From: an uncultured Saprospiraceae bacterium
GTDB lineage: Bacteria; Bacteroidota; Bacteroidia; Chitinophagales; Saprospiraceae
Length of the DNA stretch: 64,000 nucleotides
Direction: 5' to 3'
Assembly: GCA_937959275.1 (NCBI GenBank)
Contig: CALGLU010000017.1
Coordinates: 1-64,000, forward strand
Shown here one piece after another: positions 16,266 to 26,737 of the stretch; the stretch's first letter is position 1, and every line of letters begins with the position of its first letter. The translations under genes were made by a program, and so were the position numbers. The notes beneath the pieces are model-generated. The model did no database searches. It worked only from the letters and a program-made list of their open reading frames with translations, and was not told the DNA's origin.

Positions 16266-17741
16266 CTATTCAACTAACGTCGGTTGATTCATTGATTGCC
16301 TATTCTTAAGTACAAGTAAGTCGACTGATTCTTGTATCCAGTTTTTAACGGTAGAACTGTTAAGATTTGTAGGCCCTTTCAAAAAAGATCCCAAGACTAT
16401 GTCAATATCTCCATCTTGGTCAATATCACCCTTCTCCATAACCATCCATCTTCCCTTATTACCGCTCTTGAAGGAATAGTCGTCGAATGTTAAGAATGGA
16501 GACGTTTTGTGTAATAGTATGATAGATTGATCAATGTCATGCGGAAAAAAAGAAGAAACGATCATGTCTAATTCACCATCTCCGTCTACATCCAACACCT
16601 TCAGTTGTGATGCTCCATAAAAAGGATAAAAAAAGTCTTCCGAAAAGTTTCCAGCTTTGTCATTTAAGAATATTCTTACTCCGTGATAAGCTTTATTCAT
16701 ATAGGAAATATCTGCATTATCTCCATTTGTCATTATTAAATCTGGATAACCGTCACCATTCATATCTGCTGCCTCTATGTCACTGAGTCCATATTCTGGT
16801 GGAAAGGACAGGATTCGTTCATAATTGGTTTCATCATCATGACGACCAAGCCTATATATTCCTTCAACATCTTGACTAAACTGTACAATTATTTCTGAGA
16901 CGCCATCGAGATCTGCATCCATTTCAAGTATCTTATATGCACCTGGCAATTCAATAACGGTCTCTTTACGATTTGAAGCTTTTTGAAATGTGCTCAGTCT
17001 TCCTTTAGTGTGACCATATTCTGAAATATAATACTGATCACCAATTTCAGCTATATAGACAGGGCGGTAGAGTTGACTGACTAGAGATGTTTCTTTTCCA
17101 GTGTTTTCATTGACTAAATTAATAGAACCTTTTGGAAGATCGTGTGGGCCTAGTATCCCTGCGTTAACAAGTAATAATTCTTCACTGTTCACTCGTCTTA
17201 TTTGGCTAATCACGCTTTTTGATAATAAAATGGTATCAACACCTTCTAAATTATTGAGCTTAACTAAGGCATCTTCACAAGCACAATAAATTCGATTTTC
17301 ATCATCAATCATCAATGAAGTGATGGTGGGTGTCTGACAAATGTCTTTAAAGGTGAACTCTTCGAAGAATGCTTGTACATCCAACTTCTTTTCTGTTCGG
17401 ATTTCAATTTCTTGTGCACTATTTTCCAAATAAAAAGATTCGATGAGACTCCACGTTTTATCGTTCATTGCTCGTCGTGCCTTTTTCTTCATAAAATTTT
17501 GGTTGGCATAGTTATATTTTGATTTTCCATCCCACAAAAAGTATAATGACATATTGGGTAAAATATCGCTTTGCCAGATATCCTGAGACAAAGATTTAGC
17601 CTGAGGCATCAGATGACAAGAGCCGCAATGGCCTTTGACGATCTCTAATTTCTTTAATGATGTGATTGTGCTTGATTGGCATTGACTGCACAAAAGAACA
17701 ATGCCTAAGAATAAAATGAGCAAACAATAGATTCTGTTCAA
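16266..17741 (-). CDS. FG-GAP repeat lipoprotein with a heme-c motif
   Basis: About 491 residues. I take the TTG at 17741 as start because it gives a compact lipoprotein signal, MNRIYCLLILFLGIVLLCSQC; the ATGs at 17834 and 17798 would put 20 to 32 odd residues before it. Soon after the signal comes HCGSCHLMP, a CxxCH heme-c attachment motif followed by the LP-type context of small cytochrome c domains. The second half has at least four FG-GAP/VCBS calcium loops (DADLDGVSE, DMNGDGYPD, DVDGDGELD, DIDQDGDID) that build a beta-propeller. It is probably a periplasm-facing or surface lipoprotein combining electron transfer and a binding propeller. It is related in fold, not in full length, to the two UnbV proteins downstream in the block. 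Confidence 0.8.
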   Translation of the reverse strand: MNRIYCLLILFLGIVLLCSQCQSSTITSLKKLEIVKGHCGSCHLMPQAKSLSQDIWQSDILPNMSLYFLWDGKSKYNYANQNFMKKKARRAMNDKTWSLIESFYLENSAQEIEIRTEKKLDVQAFFEEFTFKDICQTPTITSLMIDDENRIYCACEDALVKLNNLEGVDTILLSKSVISQIRRVNSEELLLVNAGILGPHDLPKGSINLVNENTGKETSLVSQLYRPVYIAEIGDQYYISEYGHTKGRLSTFQKASNRKETVIELPGAYKILEMDADLDGVSEIIVQFSQDVEGIYRLGRHDDETNYERILSFPPEYGLSDIEAADMNGDGYPDLIMTNGDNADISYMNKAYHGVRIFLNDKAGNFSEDFFYPFYGASQLKVLDVDGDGELDMIVSSFFPHDIDQSIILLHKTSPFLTFDDYSFKSGNKGRWMVMEKGDIDQDGDIDIVLGSFLKGPTNLNSSTVKNWIQESVDLLVLKNRQSMNQPTLVE

Positions 17742-18012
17742 CTGTGAATTGAGTTTTAGGTTATTGTCAAATCGATGTGCTATTAACAATAATTGCATTG
17801 TAACAGCAAAATCAAAGTCTAAACACGCCAGCAATCTATACTATGGATGAATACAAATCATCTTGATCAATACTACTTATCCCCTAGTGAAAATAGCCTG
17901 TGGGTAAACGAGTAACTCTATTAAAGGACTAAAGTTGTAACAATTCGAAACTAAATGACGATCTATCTATGTGCGCTTAAGGTGTGTTTATATATTCTAA
18001 TCTCTCTTTTAG

Positions 18013-21000
18013 TCACTTAAGTTGAATGACACGTTGCTCATTCTTTACATTAAAAATAGTTATGGATTTCATGCTAGAATGAGTCTTGAATGACCTAGAC
18101 GATTGAGATATAAATCCATTTCCATAATATAATTCCTCTCTTCTGACATCACCATTCAGGTACTCAATTAAAACATAAGAGTCATCAGGCTGGACCTCTA
18201 CAATTTCCACTTTGTGTTTCTGTCTGTAGACTTGTAGAGCTCCCTTATTCTGCGATGCGATTAGTAATGATTCTCCATTCGTATCAGTCAAACTGACTAA
18301 TGCCTTAGCATCACCTGGAACAAAGAAACCCGTCGCATGGCTCGTTTTAAAGTCAAAAGAGCCTACTCCATTTCCAAGACCAATAAGGCCATCATGGGCA
18401 TCTAGCCGACCTAAAGAAACTTCAACACTATGATCATTTCCAATCACGATTACATCTAGAAATCCATCTGCATTAACATCTGTAGTCTGCAGACCAAAGA
18501 CAGGAGCCTTTTGGACAATCGCCGGTAGTGATTGAATAGTAAATCGGCCTTGGCCATCATTTACAAATAGTGAACTATTAAAATTATTGGCTTCAAGAAT
18601 TAGTGCATCTTTCTGCTCTTCAGCTGATATAACATCTGAAAATTCTGCTGCAGCGAAAGCACTGTGAGATGTAAACTTACTCCTGATGACATTATATTGC
18701 TTGACAAGCTCTGAACTCCCATAATAGGAGAACTCTTTCATGATGCCATTCTCGTCTGGAAAGTAGCATGTTGTCAGTAAGTCTTTATTGCCATTCTCAT
18801 CAAAATCTTTGAAGTATGCTCTTAATGGATGTTTATTGGATAGAGCTGAGACTATATTATTCCCATGATTACCAACAACATAATCCATATCTCCATCACG
18901 ATCATAATCTCCTGCTGTGATACTATTCCACCACCCTATCTCAGAAGCCACACCACTTGACGATGTCACATCTTCAAAGCGTCCACCAACATTTTTAATA
19001 AAAGTCAAAGGCATAAATTCTCCACTAAGCAACAAATCAATTTGCCCATCCTGATTAAAATCTGTCCATAAGGCATCAGTCACCATGCCTATACTATCTA
19101 AGGAGGGCGCTACTGTCGTTGTCACATCAGTAAACTTAATCACACCGTCCTTGGTGTCATTTCGAAGGACATAGCTCGATACGGGCTCTGGATAATTAAA
19201 CGGACTTACTCTCCCTCCTACAAATAAATCTAGGTCCGAATCTCCATCAAAATCAGCTGCTCTAACGCAGATACTACTGACTAAAATCGATGGCAACGCT
19301 TTTGGATTGTGTATGAATTGACCACCTTCATTCATGTATAGCTTATCTGCATATGACGGATCAGTGATGGCTAACTCATACCCGCCATGCGTGACGTAAA
19401 AATCTTGATCACCATCTCCGTCTGCATCAAAAAACAAAGAACTTAGTTCTTCTGCTTTTTCATCTTCTTCCGTAGCGTCTTGAATCAATTGTACTTGTTC
19501 AAAACTACCACCATCTTGTTGGACAAAAAATACTCCTTTTTCATAGCGTGATCCTGATATAAATAAATCTTCTAGACCATCACTATTCACATCTCCAATA
19601 CTCAACGCTGGACCAAACTGTGATAGTTTATGGATCAATAGTGGCTGCACATTATAATCGGTGAAATCTATTTCATCTTGCTCATATGTCAGATTGATCT
19701 GAGCCCCTACATCTTCAACTAGGAATGCTTCAGTCGACCTATTCATCAAACCAGCACGCCTGTTTGAATCTGTATGTTTAATGGTGACGTTCTGGTTCGC
19801 TTCTATGTTTATCTGCTTGGCCACCTGTCCATCTGGCCACTTGACGACGACACTGTCGACAGATTCTAAGTCATTGAGTCCAAAATGAAGAATTGGTTCA
19901 TGCGAGGATAAATAGCCCCGATACGTCGTAAAATCAGTGGTCTGAATCTGAGCCGAATCACTATACACCTTAACAAGTGCACCAAGCCCCATCGGATTTT
20001 TTGCAGCCCCTTCTAGTTTAATTCTTAGCCAATTGTGATTAGCTGCGTTGTTATTCCGATAGATAAAAGCTTCATCATTAATGTTATTGACCACATAGTC
20101 GAGATCACCATCATTATCAAGATCTCCAATCGCTGCACCATTCGAAAAGGATGTTTTGGACATGCCCCACTCCTGTGTAACATCTTCAAATCTAAGCTCT
20201 CCACTATTTTTAAACGCATAGTTCGAAACCTTTACAGAAGGTACTTTTTCTAAAAGAAGTTTGTCTGAAGCGTAGCGCCTAACCTCATTACTATAATCAA
20301 TAAAATCTCTATCAGTCACATCCTTTGGGAAACCATTTGTGATAATTAAATCTCTCAACATATCATTATCAAAGTCGGCAATCAAGGGTGTCCAACTCCA
20401 ATCAGTAGCTGCGACTCCCGCCATAAATGCGACATCAGAAAAGATTGGCTGTTCGCCTATCGGGCCGACATCACTGTTATTTTGTTGCAAGGTATTCCTG
20501 ACAAATTGATATTGAAATCCAAATTTTTCATTGTTTAAATGATCAGAATACTTAAGTGGAGGCAACATCGTTTTACGTCTAAAATTATTGGGAGGCAGCA
20601 TTTCCACAGCAACGATTTCAGAATCGCCATCATTATCAAGATCGATGACATCATTACCCATCGCAGAAAACGACGTGTGCTTAAAATAGGATTCTAATTG
20701 ATTGGTAAATGTGCCATCTTGATTGTTGATGTATAGCAAATCATTAGATAAGTAATCATTAGTGATATAGATATCTTTCCAACCATCTTGATTCAAATCG
20801 CAGATATTCAAGCCCAGGCTAAATCCTTCAATTAAGATACCAGCCTCTTCACTAACTTCTGTGAATAGGGGGTGATTCAAGTCAGCATCGAAATCATTGC
20901 GATATAAATGATCATCTGTATCAGAACTGCCGTCTACCACTTTTTTTCTATAACGGCTAGGTGATCGGTCATCGGGCATAACATTCGCGATCACAATTAA

Positions 21001-21567
21001 ATCCAGATCACCATCATTATCATAGTCAAAAAAAGCGGAGTGAGTACTATTTGAAGCATCATCTATTCCATATGTTGCCGCTTCTTCTGAAAAACTTGGA
21101 ATTCCAGATTGATTCACTCCCTGATTGACGTAGAGTAAGTTTGATTTATTTTTGATACCATCATGACCGCTGGCTGACACATAGATATCCATCAATCCAT
21201 CGCTGTTAATGTCGACAATAGAAACGCCTGTACACCATTTATCTACTTGACTAAGACCAGCGACTTCAGTAATATCTTCAAATGACATATTGCCCTTGTT
21301 TAGGTATAATGCATTAGACACCATATTTCCAGTAAAGAAAACATCAAGTCGTTCATCATTATTAAAGTCTGCTAAGCCGACGCCACCACCATTATAGATG
21401 TACTCATAATTGAGAATAGTTAAAGAATCTTGATCTTGAATGACATTATTAAATGTAATGCCCGTTTGACTAGAAGACAACAGCTCAAACTGTGAATTAG
21501 TATCAATCTGACAGCTATATAAGAGAGAGAAAACTAATAATGCTAAGGCTACTCTGATCGTTCTCAT
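18013..21567 (-). CDS. CRTAC1-like FG-GAP/VCBS lipoprotein with ASPIC/UnbV domain
   Basis: A 1184-residue lipoprotein (signal MRTIRVALALLVFSLLYSC). Residues about 45-500 and 640-1130 hold two sets of FG-GAP/VCBS repeats with calcium loops such as DINSDGLMD and DLDNDGDLD. Between them lies an ASPIC/UnbV domain (about 535-605) with FGLNDLESVDSVVVKWPDG. Such proteins are abundant in Bacteroidota next to SusCD genes and in CRTAC1 of animals; they probably bind carbohydrate or protein ligands at the cell surface. It shares this architecture with the 1105-residue protein at 22185. Biochemical role unknown. Confidence 0.88.
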   Translation of the reverse strand: MRTIRVALALLVFSLLYSCQIDTNSQFELLSSSQTGITFNNVIQDQDSLTILNYEYIYNGGGVGLADFNNDERLDVFFTGNMVSNALYLNKGNMSFEDITEVAGLSQVDKWCTGVSIVDINSDGLMDIYVSASGHDGIKNKSNLLYVNQGVNQSGIPSFSEEAATYGIDDASNSTHSAFFDYDNDGDLDLIVIANVMPDDRSPSRYRKKVVDGSSDTDDHLYRNDFDADLNHPLFTEVSEEAGILIEGFSLGLNICDLNQDGWKDIYITNDYLSNDLLYINNQDGTFTNQLESYFKHTSFSAMGNDVIDLDNDGDSEIVAVEMLPPNNFRRKTMLPPLKYSDHLNNEKFGFQYQFVRNTLQQNNSDVGPIGEQPIFSDVAFMAGVAATDWSWTPLIADFDNDMLRDLIITNGFPKDVTDRDFIDYSNEVRRYASDKLLLEKVPSVKVSNYAFKNSGELRFEDVTQEWGMSKTSFSNGAAIGDLDNDGDLDYVVNNINDEAFIYRNNNAANHNWLRIKLEGAAKNPMGLGALVKVYSDSAQIQTTDFTTYRGYLSSHEPILHFGLNDLESVDSVVVKWPDGQVAKQINIEANQNVTIKHTDSNRRAGLMNRSTEAFLVEDVGAQINLTYEQDEIDFTDYNVQPLLIHKLSQFGPALSIGDVNSDGLEDLFISGSRYEKGVFFVQQDGGSFEQVQLIQDATEEDEKAEELSSLFFDADGDGDQDFYVTHGGYELAITDPSYADKLYMNEGGQFIHNPKALPSILVSSICVRAADFDGDSDLDLFVGGRVSPFNYPEPVSSYVLRNDTKDGVIKFTDVTTTVAPSLDSIGMVTDALWTDFNQDGQIDLLLSGEFMPLTFIKNVGGRFEDVTSSSGVASEIGWWNSITAGDYDRDGDMDYVVGNHGNNIVSALSNKHPLRAYFKDFDENGNKDLLTTCYFPDENGIMKEFSYYGSSELVKQYNVIRSKFTSHSAFAAAEFSDVISAEEQKDALILEANNFNSSLFVNDGQGRFTIQSLPAIVQKAPVFGLQTTDVNADGFLDVIVIGNDHSVEVSLGRLDAHDGLIGLGNGVGSFDFKTSHATGFFVPGDAKALVSLTDTNGESLLIASQNKGALQVYRQKHKVEIVEVQPDDSYVLIEYLNGDVRREELYYGNGFISQSSRSFKTHSSMKSITIFNVKNEQRVIQLK

Positions 21568-21608
21568 GCACGTTTTAATCTGACGCCAAAACTAGTAAAA
21601 ATTACAGC

Positions 21609-22028
21609 TTATTCAGCTTTAATAATAACAACTCCACCAGCTCCTCTAACGCCGTAAAGTGAGGCATCTGAACCTTTGAGTACCTCTACAGATTTTATTT
21701 TCATGTTTTGAACTAAGCCAGCAGCGTTAGAATAGCTCTGACCGACATCACTCCCATTTACGACAAACAAGGGTTGAGTCCCGCTGCCAAATGAATTGAC
21801 GCCTCTAATTTGCACGGTGGCATTTTGACCAGAGCCATTTACACGTACACCTGCCGTTCTATTGAGAAAAGATTCTAGATTATTACCGACAGCAACTTCG
21901 TTATCATCGAGGACCATTACGTTTGGATCATCGTAATTTTTCTTATTTACATCAGACGTCTTGGATGTAGAGCAAGCTGTCACTAAAAAAACTAGTAATA
22001 ATAAACTAAAGGTATGTTTCATTGCCAC
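21609..22028 (-). CDS. Lipoprotein consisting of a TonB plug domain only
   Basis: A 139-residue protein with a lipoprotein signal (Cys19 in VTACSTS; Met3 may be the true start). The mature part is a SusC-type plug: NNLESFLNRTAGVRVNGSG, VQIRGVNSFGSGTQPLFVVNG and SVEVLKGSDASLYGVRGAGG, ending VVIIKAE. It stops where a receptor would begin its barrel, and neither a frame extension nor barrel remnants follow in the next 40 bp. It therefore looks like a deliberate stand-alone plug on a lipid anchor rather than a truncated receptor. It lies between the two UnbV proteins on the same strand. Confidence 0.85.
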   Translation of the reverse strand: MAMKHTFSLLLLVFLVTACSTSKTSDVNKKNYDDPNVMVLDDNEVAVGNNLESFLNRTAGVRVNGSGQNATVQIRGVNSFGSGTQPLFVVNGSDVGQSYSNAAGLVQNMKIKSVEVLKGSDASLYGVRGAGGVVIIKAE

Positions 22029-22184
22029 TTTATTTATAATCGATTTTCGAATATTTATTGATAATCATTTACTTCAGAGTTATAAGATAGTTATTAAGAA
22101 TTGGCATTGCAAATGGTACTTGTTAGCCAATTAAATAAATTAATTACTTTGTCTTAAGTTCGACTCGTTTATGATATATAATTG

Positions 22185-25100
22185 TCAATATTGGAATGTT
22201 AACGCAGTCTCATCATTCCGACCAATCAAAATCAAATCTGCTCCTTCCGCATTTTTCATAGCTTTAATATCTCGTACTTGCCCTCTCACCCGCAAGCCAG
22301 ATTCTTCATTTGAAATAAAATTGAATGTCCCACTTTGATTGAGTTCAAAAAGCACCCCATGATTAGCATCTTGTCTGCCGACTTCTGGCTTAACTTCATA
22401 TTGATTGCCCATGAGTAAAACATCTACCTGACCGTCTTTATTAAAATCCTGGCTAAGGCTGGCGAAGACTGGCGAAACCTGTGCCTGATGTGGGAGGGAT
22501 TCTAATCGGAAGACTCCTTCTTCATTCCACAAGACAGCTGTTTTTAATGTCTTGACAGTAAATGTCTTTGCTGCTTTTCGCTGTGCTGCAGAGATCAATT
22601 CAGTGTAAGAACTATTAGCGAAATCAGCATACTTGAGTACTTTATTTTTTAATCCTGGCAGCTGAGCAGACAACTCCATTTTAGAAGCAAACGGAAATGC
22701 TATCTTAGTTGGGCCGTCAACAATTTCAATGATAAATTCAGACTTACCATTGTCGTCAAAATCATTGACATACATGTGCATTGGTTCTTCGACACTGGCT
22801 TTAAATGCAGAATTTTCTCCCCAATTACCAAGCACAAAATCTTGATCTCCATCTCCATCAAGATCTACTGCCTCTATGTGTTGCCACAGTCCTTCACTAT
22901 CTGGTATTTCTACACTTTTGACAATCCCTGAACTTCCGTTTTCGAAGATGGTGATGGGCATCCATTCTCCGACCACAAACAAGTCTTTGTCTCCATCATT
23001 ATCTTTATCCATCCAGCAAGCGTCTGTCACCATCCCTAGCTCTCCTATCTCTTGGGTCGTAATACTCGCCCAGCCTTCTTTACCTTCATTCAAAATGAGG
23101 AAGCTCGCAGGAACGAGTCCATAATTACCAGGTACACATCTGCCTCCCATGAAAAAATCCATGTCTCCATCCCGATCAATATCAGTGCCTTCAATACAAG
23201 ACAACTGCCCTCCCGCTGGTGGTGGCAAATCCATTGTATTAATGAAAAGTCCAGTTCCATCATTGATATAGATACGCAAACCAAAATTACTTCGACCTTT
23301 TGCATACTCATTGCCTCCATGCCCAATCATAAGATCCAATACGCCATCCGCATTATAATCAAACAAAGAACCACATGTTGCTTCCAAGCCTAAATCAAAA
23401 TATATGGCTTCTTGAAATGGCATATCTAATGAGCCGTCCTGCTTTTGCAAAAAAACCTTAGTCTGCTGATTCGTTGCACCTAGCGAAACAAAATCATCTA
23501 ATTGATCCCCATTCAAATCTCCTGTCAAAAGTTTAGGACCTTCATTTGATAATTTTTGGGGCAACAAACTTTCATAATCAAAGTCATTGAAATCATTTTC
23601 AACATGAAGGGCTTTTTCTTGTAAGGACTCTTGTACATACCGCTTGAACCAAGGTGCTTCTATTTTTGATGGCCTTTCAAATTGTTGATTTGCTTGAGCA
23701 TGAGAAACTGTAATCGTTTGATTTGCGCTAAGATTCTCGAATGTTTGTTGTCTTAAATCTGGCCATTGGATAACCAAGGATTCTACGATTGTATCGGCAC
23801 CTAATCCGATGACTAAGTGAGGTGCCACAGAGCTTTGGAATCCTCTAGACAGAAAGTGTTGATACTCTTGAGTGCCTGTTGTTGTCTGTATGATGGCTTT
23901 AGCTCCAATACCAAATGGATTTTTCGCAGCACCTTCAAATACGACTTTTAGATGATTGGTATTTACAAGTTTATTCTCATAAATAAATGGAGGCATATTG
24001 ACATTATTCACAACTAAATCGAGATCACCGTCATTGTCAAGATCACCATAGGATGCACCATTGCTGAACGACTTCGTGCCTAAGCCTAAGCCAGCAGCTT
24101 GATTCGAAAATTGCATATTACCCTGATTGAGAAATGCATAATTCTTCAACGGTGTACTTGGCATATAGGGTAAATAATCTCTGATGTCGGCTCTTCCTTT
24201 TTCCTTCACAATGTTATCGACGTTTGTTTTATCTGTGATAAAATCGACAAAATCAAAATCTGTAAGATCCTTATTGATACCATTACTGATAAAAATATCT
24301 TTGAATCCATTATTGTCCATATCAAAAAAGAGAGTTCCCCAACTCCAATCAGTTGCAGCCAAGCCTGTTTGAAAAGCGACATCTTGGAAATCACCGTTTC
24401 CTAAATTCTTATGAACCGCATTTTGCAAATATTGTAGATGATACCCTGCTTCCTGTTTTGCCTTAACCTGTCTGTAAGGATCAAACTGCGTCATCGTCTT
24501 ACGTCGATAATTATCTGCAGGTAACATATCCGTTGTCATGATATCGACCAAGCCATCATTATCCAAATCTCCAATATCAGCCCCCATACTATTCAATGAT
24601 ATGTGCGAAAAGCGCTGCTCTAATTCTTCGACAAATTTTCCATTCCCCAGATTTCTATAAAAATAATCTCTTTCCCAAAAATCATTACTGACATAAATGT
24701 CAGGTAACAGATCACCGTTGATATCACTTACAGAAACGCCCAAACCAAATCCTATTGAGCTTGAATAAATTCCAGCTGCCTGGCTAACATTTATAAATTC
24801 ACCCCCGTCATTCCTTAACAATTTATCGCCACCTAGCTCATCTATTTCATCTCGCTTAGCAGAAATCATATCGATACGACCTGGGCTTTTAAAACTATTA
24901 TTGAGTAAATAGCAATCTAGATCACCATCCAGATCATAATCAAAAAAAGAGGCATGAGTCGAATAGCCAGCATCATCCAAGCCATATGAAGATGCATCTT
25001 CTGTAAATGTGCCGTCTTGATTATTTATAAATAATTCGTTTTCTTTATTGCCACCTAATACATCTCCAGAGTTACACACATAAATATCAAGCCAGCCATC

Positions 25101-25502
25101 CGCATTAATATCGACCATGGTGACACCAGTACTCCAGCTTTTTGTGCCTCCTACCTTAGCAGCTTCTGTTGCATCTGTAAAAGTGAAATCTTTTTGATTG
25201 ATAAAGAGTTTGTTTTCGTTTTGATTTGCCGTGAAATAAATGTCTACGAAACCGTCATTGTTAACATCACCCAATGCGACGCCGCCACCATTGTAAAAGT
25301 TGCGATAATTGAGAATATTGAAGTCTTTGGTGTCTTCAATATCGTTAGAGAAATCAATACCAGATTCTGAATCTCTTTTTAGTACAAAGCCGGAATTTGA
25401 AACTTTAGCAATTGTGATTACTGACTCTTGTGAAATCTTATTGTCACTTTGGCAAGCTCCTAAAACGAATAATAAAAAGGCTAAACAGAGATTTCGAATC
25501 AT
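22185..25502 (-). CDS. CRTAC1-like FG-GAP/VCBS lipoprotein with ASPIC/UnbV domain, paralogue
   Basis: A 1105-residue lipoprotein (signal ending LLFVLGAC). The plan equals that of the protein at 18013: FG-GAP loops such as DVNNDGFVDIYFTAN, DYDLDGDLD and DLDNDGDLDLVVNN, an ASPIC/UnbV domain at about 540-610 (GLGADTIVESLVIQWPD), and more loops (DIDRDGDMDFF, DLDGDGDQDFV). The two proteins even share phrases such as NFYNGGGVALGDVNNDG, indicating an old duplication. It is likely surface-exposed. Function is unknown; context with a SusCD pair suggests nutrient capture. Confidence 0.88.
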   Translation of the reverse strand: MIRNLCLAFLLFVLGACQSDNKISQESVITIAKVSNSGFVLKRDSESGIDFSNDIEDTKDFNILNYRNFYNGGGVALGDVNNDGFVDIYFTANQNENKLFINQKDFTFTDATEAAKVGGTKSWSTGVTMVDINADGWLDIYVCNSGDVLGGNKENELFINNQDGTFTEDASSYGLDDAGYSTHASFFDYDLDGDLDCYLLNNSFKSPGRIDMISAKRDEIDELGGDKLLRNDGGEFINVSQAAGIYSSSIGFGLGVSVSDINGDLLPDIYVSNDFWERDYFYRNLGNGKFVEELEQRFSHISLNSMGADIGDLDNDGLVDIMTTDMLPADNYRRKTMTQFDPYRQVKAKQEAGYHLQYLQNAVHKNLGNGDFQDVAFQTGLAATDWSWGTLFFDMDNNGFKDIFISNGINKDLTDFDFVDFITDKTNVDNIVKEKGRADIRDYLPYMPSTPLKNYAFLNQGNMQFSNQAAGLGLGTKSFSNGASYGDLDNDGDLDLVVNNVNMPPFIYENKLVNTNHLKVVFEGAAKNPFGIGAKAIIQTTTGTQEYQHFLSRGFQSSVAPHLVIGLGADTIVESLVIQWPDLRQQTFENLSANQTITVSHAQANQQFERPSKIEAPWFKRYVQESLQEKALHVENDFNDFDYESLLPQKLSNEGPKLLTGDLNGDQLDDFVSLGATNQQTKVFLQKQDGSLDMPFQEAIYFDLGLEATCGSLFDYNADGVLDLMIGHGGNEYAKGRSNFGLRIYINDGTGLFINTMDLPPPAGGQLSCIEGTDIDRDGDMDFFMGGRCVPGNYGLVPASFLILNEGKEGWASITTQEIGELGMVTDACWMDKDNDGDKDLFVVGEWMPITIFENGSSGIVKSVEIPDSEGLWQHIEAVDLDGDGDQDFVLGNWGENSAFKASVEEPMHMYVNDFDDNGKSEFIIEIVDGPTKIAFPFASKMELSAQLPGLKNKVLKYADFANSSYTELISAAQRKAAKTFTVKTLKTAVLWNEEGVFRLESLPHQAQVSPVFASLSQDFNKDGQVDVLLMGNQYEVKPEVGRQDANHGVLFELNQSGTFNFISNEESGLRVRGQVRDIKAMKNAEGADLILIGRNDETALTFQY

Positions 25503-25526
25503 GCTGCAATATAAATATCTTATACA

Positions 25527-26693
25527 TTAAAAAAGCGTAGTTAATTTCATTGTATAACCATTAGTCGATATGTCTTCACTTGGCGAGAGGATAAAGGATT
25601 TTGAGCAATAACCAAAACTGAGCATCAATTCTTTAACAAAGTTTGTTTTAATAGAAAGCCCTACTCCAACTTCGGTGCCGATCATGTGATCATACATTGT
25701 ATTATATTCTTCATCGATTTGAACAGTCCCTAACTCGACTCTATATTGAGATGACATTGAACTCGTTTCTTTACCAATTTGAATTCCTCCATAAACAAAC
25801 GGTGAAACCCTTTTATTTGTAAATCTGTATTTTAAAGTCAATGGAACTTCAATAAATTTCACTTCGTGTCCAATATCAATTGTTGTGATCGAAAAAACAT
25901 GTTGAAATTCTGACGTAAACTGCATATAGTTGATTCCAGTTAGTAGACTAAACTTTCCTTTACTGAGAGAAAAAGTTACCCCAAACATTGGTATCGTACC
26001 GCTAGACTCAAAATATCTAAAGGGAGCTTGAATCCCTGATCCACGTAAATCATATGAATATAGGCCGATCATAGGGCCTACTGAAACTTTTATCTTTTCA
26101 TCTTTAAGAAGATAATTGTTTTTATAATTGGGCTTGATACATTCATTATAATCCATTATCACTTTTGCAATCTCCTTTTTAGAATATTGGATATTTTTTA
26201 AGCTACGAGTTTTAGGGCAAGCTTTTAAAAAATTCTTAATTAAGCCAACATAGTCAGTATCAACGATATAATTTCCGTTTTCGATCCTGTCATTTTTACT
26301 GAGGTATAGTTTTTTTCCATCCTGATCAATCAATACATAATTGCTTTCAGAATCTGCTTTTTCCTGAAATATACTGACTTGACCATCTACTATTTGTCTT
26401 AAAAACAATGTCCTTATTTCATTGTCAAATGAAATATCAACTGATTGATAATACAAATGATCTTCAACATAAAAGGAATGTATTTGCGTAGCAGAATAAG
26501 AACTAAAGTCAGACTTATTTCTTTCTTTAAATTCTACTTTATCACTATAATTTCGATCAATTTTAATTTTTCCTTCAAGTGTGTCTCCTGTTAAATTCAC
26601 TAAATACCCCGGCTTGTCTCTATATTTTTGAGAAATTCCAAATTGCAATGTAAAGCATAGAGTCATGAGTATACATAAAGTTGATTTGTTCAT
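25527..26693 (-). CDS. Outer-membrane-barrel protein of unknown function
   Basis: A 388-residue protein with a signal peptide (about 1-21, ending FGISQ). Residues 25-190 are a soluble region with the phrase GYLVNLTGDTLEGKI, which recurs in Bacteroidota proteins of unknown role. Residues about 205-388 look like an eight-stranded PorT-like beta-barrel (alternating hydrophobic strands, for example VSVGPMIGLYSYDL and FIEVPLTLKYRFTNKRVSPFVYGGIQIG) ending in Phe. It is 24 bp from the UnbV gene downstream and 111 bp from susD upstream, separated from the latter by a terminator, so it may begin a new transcript. Confidence 0.75.
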   Translation of the reverse strand: MNKSTLCILMTLCFTLQFGISQKYRDKPGYLVNLTGDTLEGKIKIDRNYSDKVEFKERNKSDFSSYSATQIHSFYVEDHLYYQSVDISFDNEIRTLFLRQIVDGQVSIFQEKADSESNYVLIDQDGKKLYLSKNDRIENGNYIVDTDYVGLIKNFLKACPKTRSLKNIQYSKKEIAKVIMDYNECIKPNYKNNYLLKDEKIKVSVGPMIGLYSYDLRGSGIQAPFRYFESSGTIPMFGVTFSLSKGKFSLLTGINYMQFTSEFQHVFSITTIDIGHEVKFIEVPLTLKYRFTNKRVSPFVYGGIQIGKETSSMSSQYRVELGTVQIDEEYNTMYDHMIGTEVGVGLSIKTNFVKELMLSFGYCSKSFILSPSEDISTNGYTMKLTTLF

Positions 26694-26737
26694 TTTAAAA
26701 AGTTTGAGTTTTATGAAAAATATCTTAAAATTAAAAA

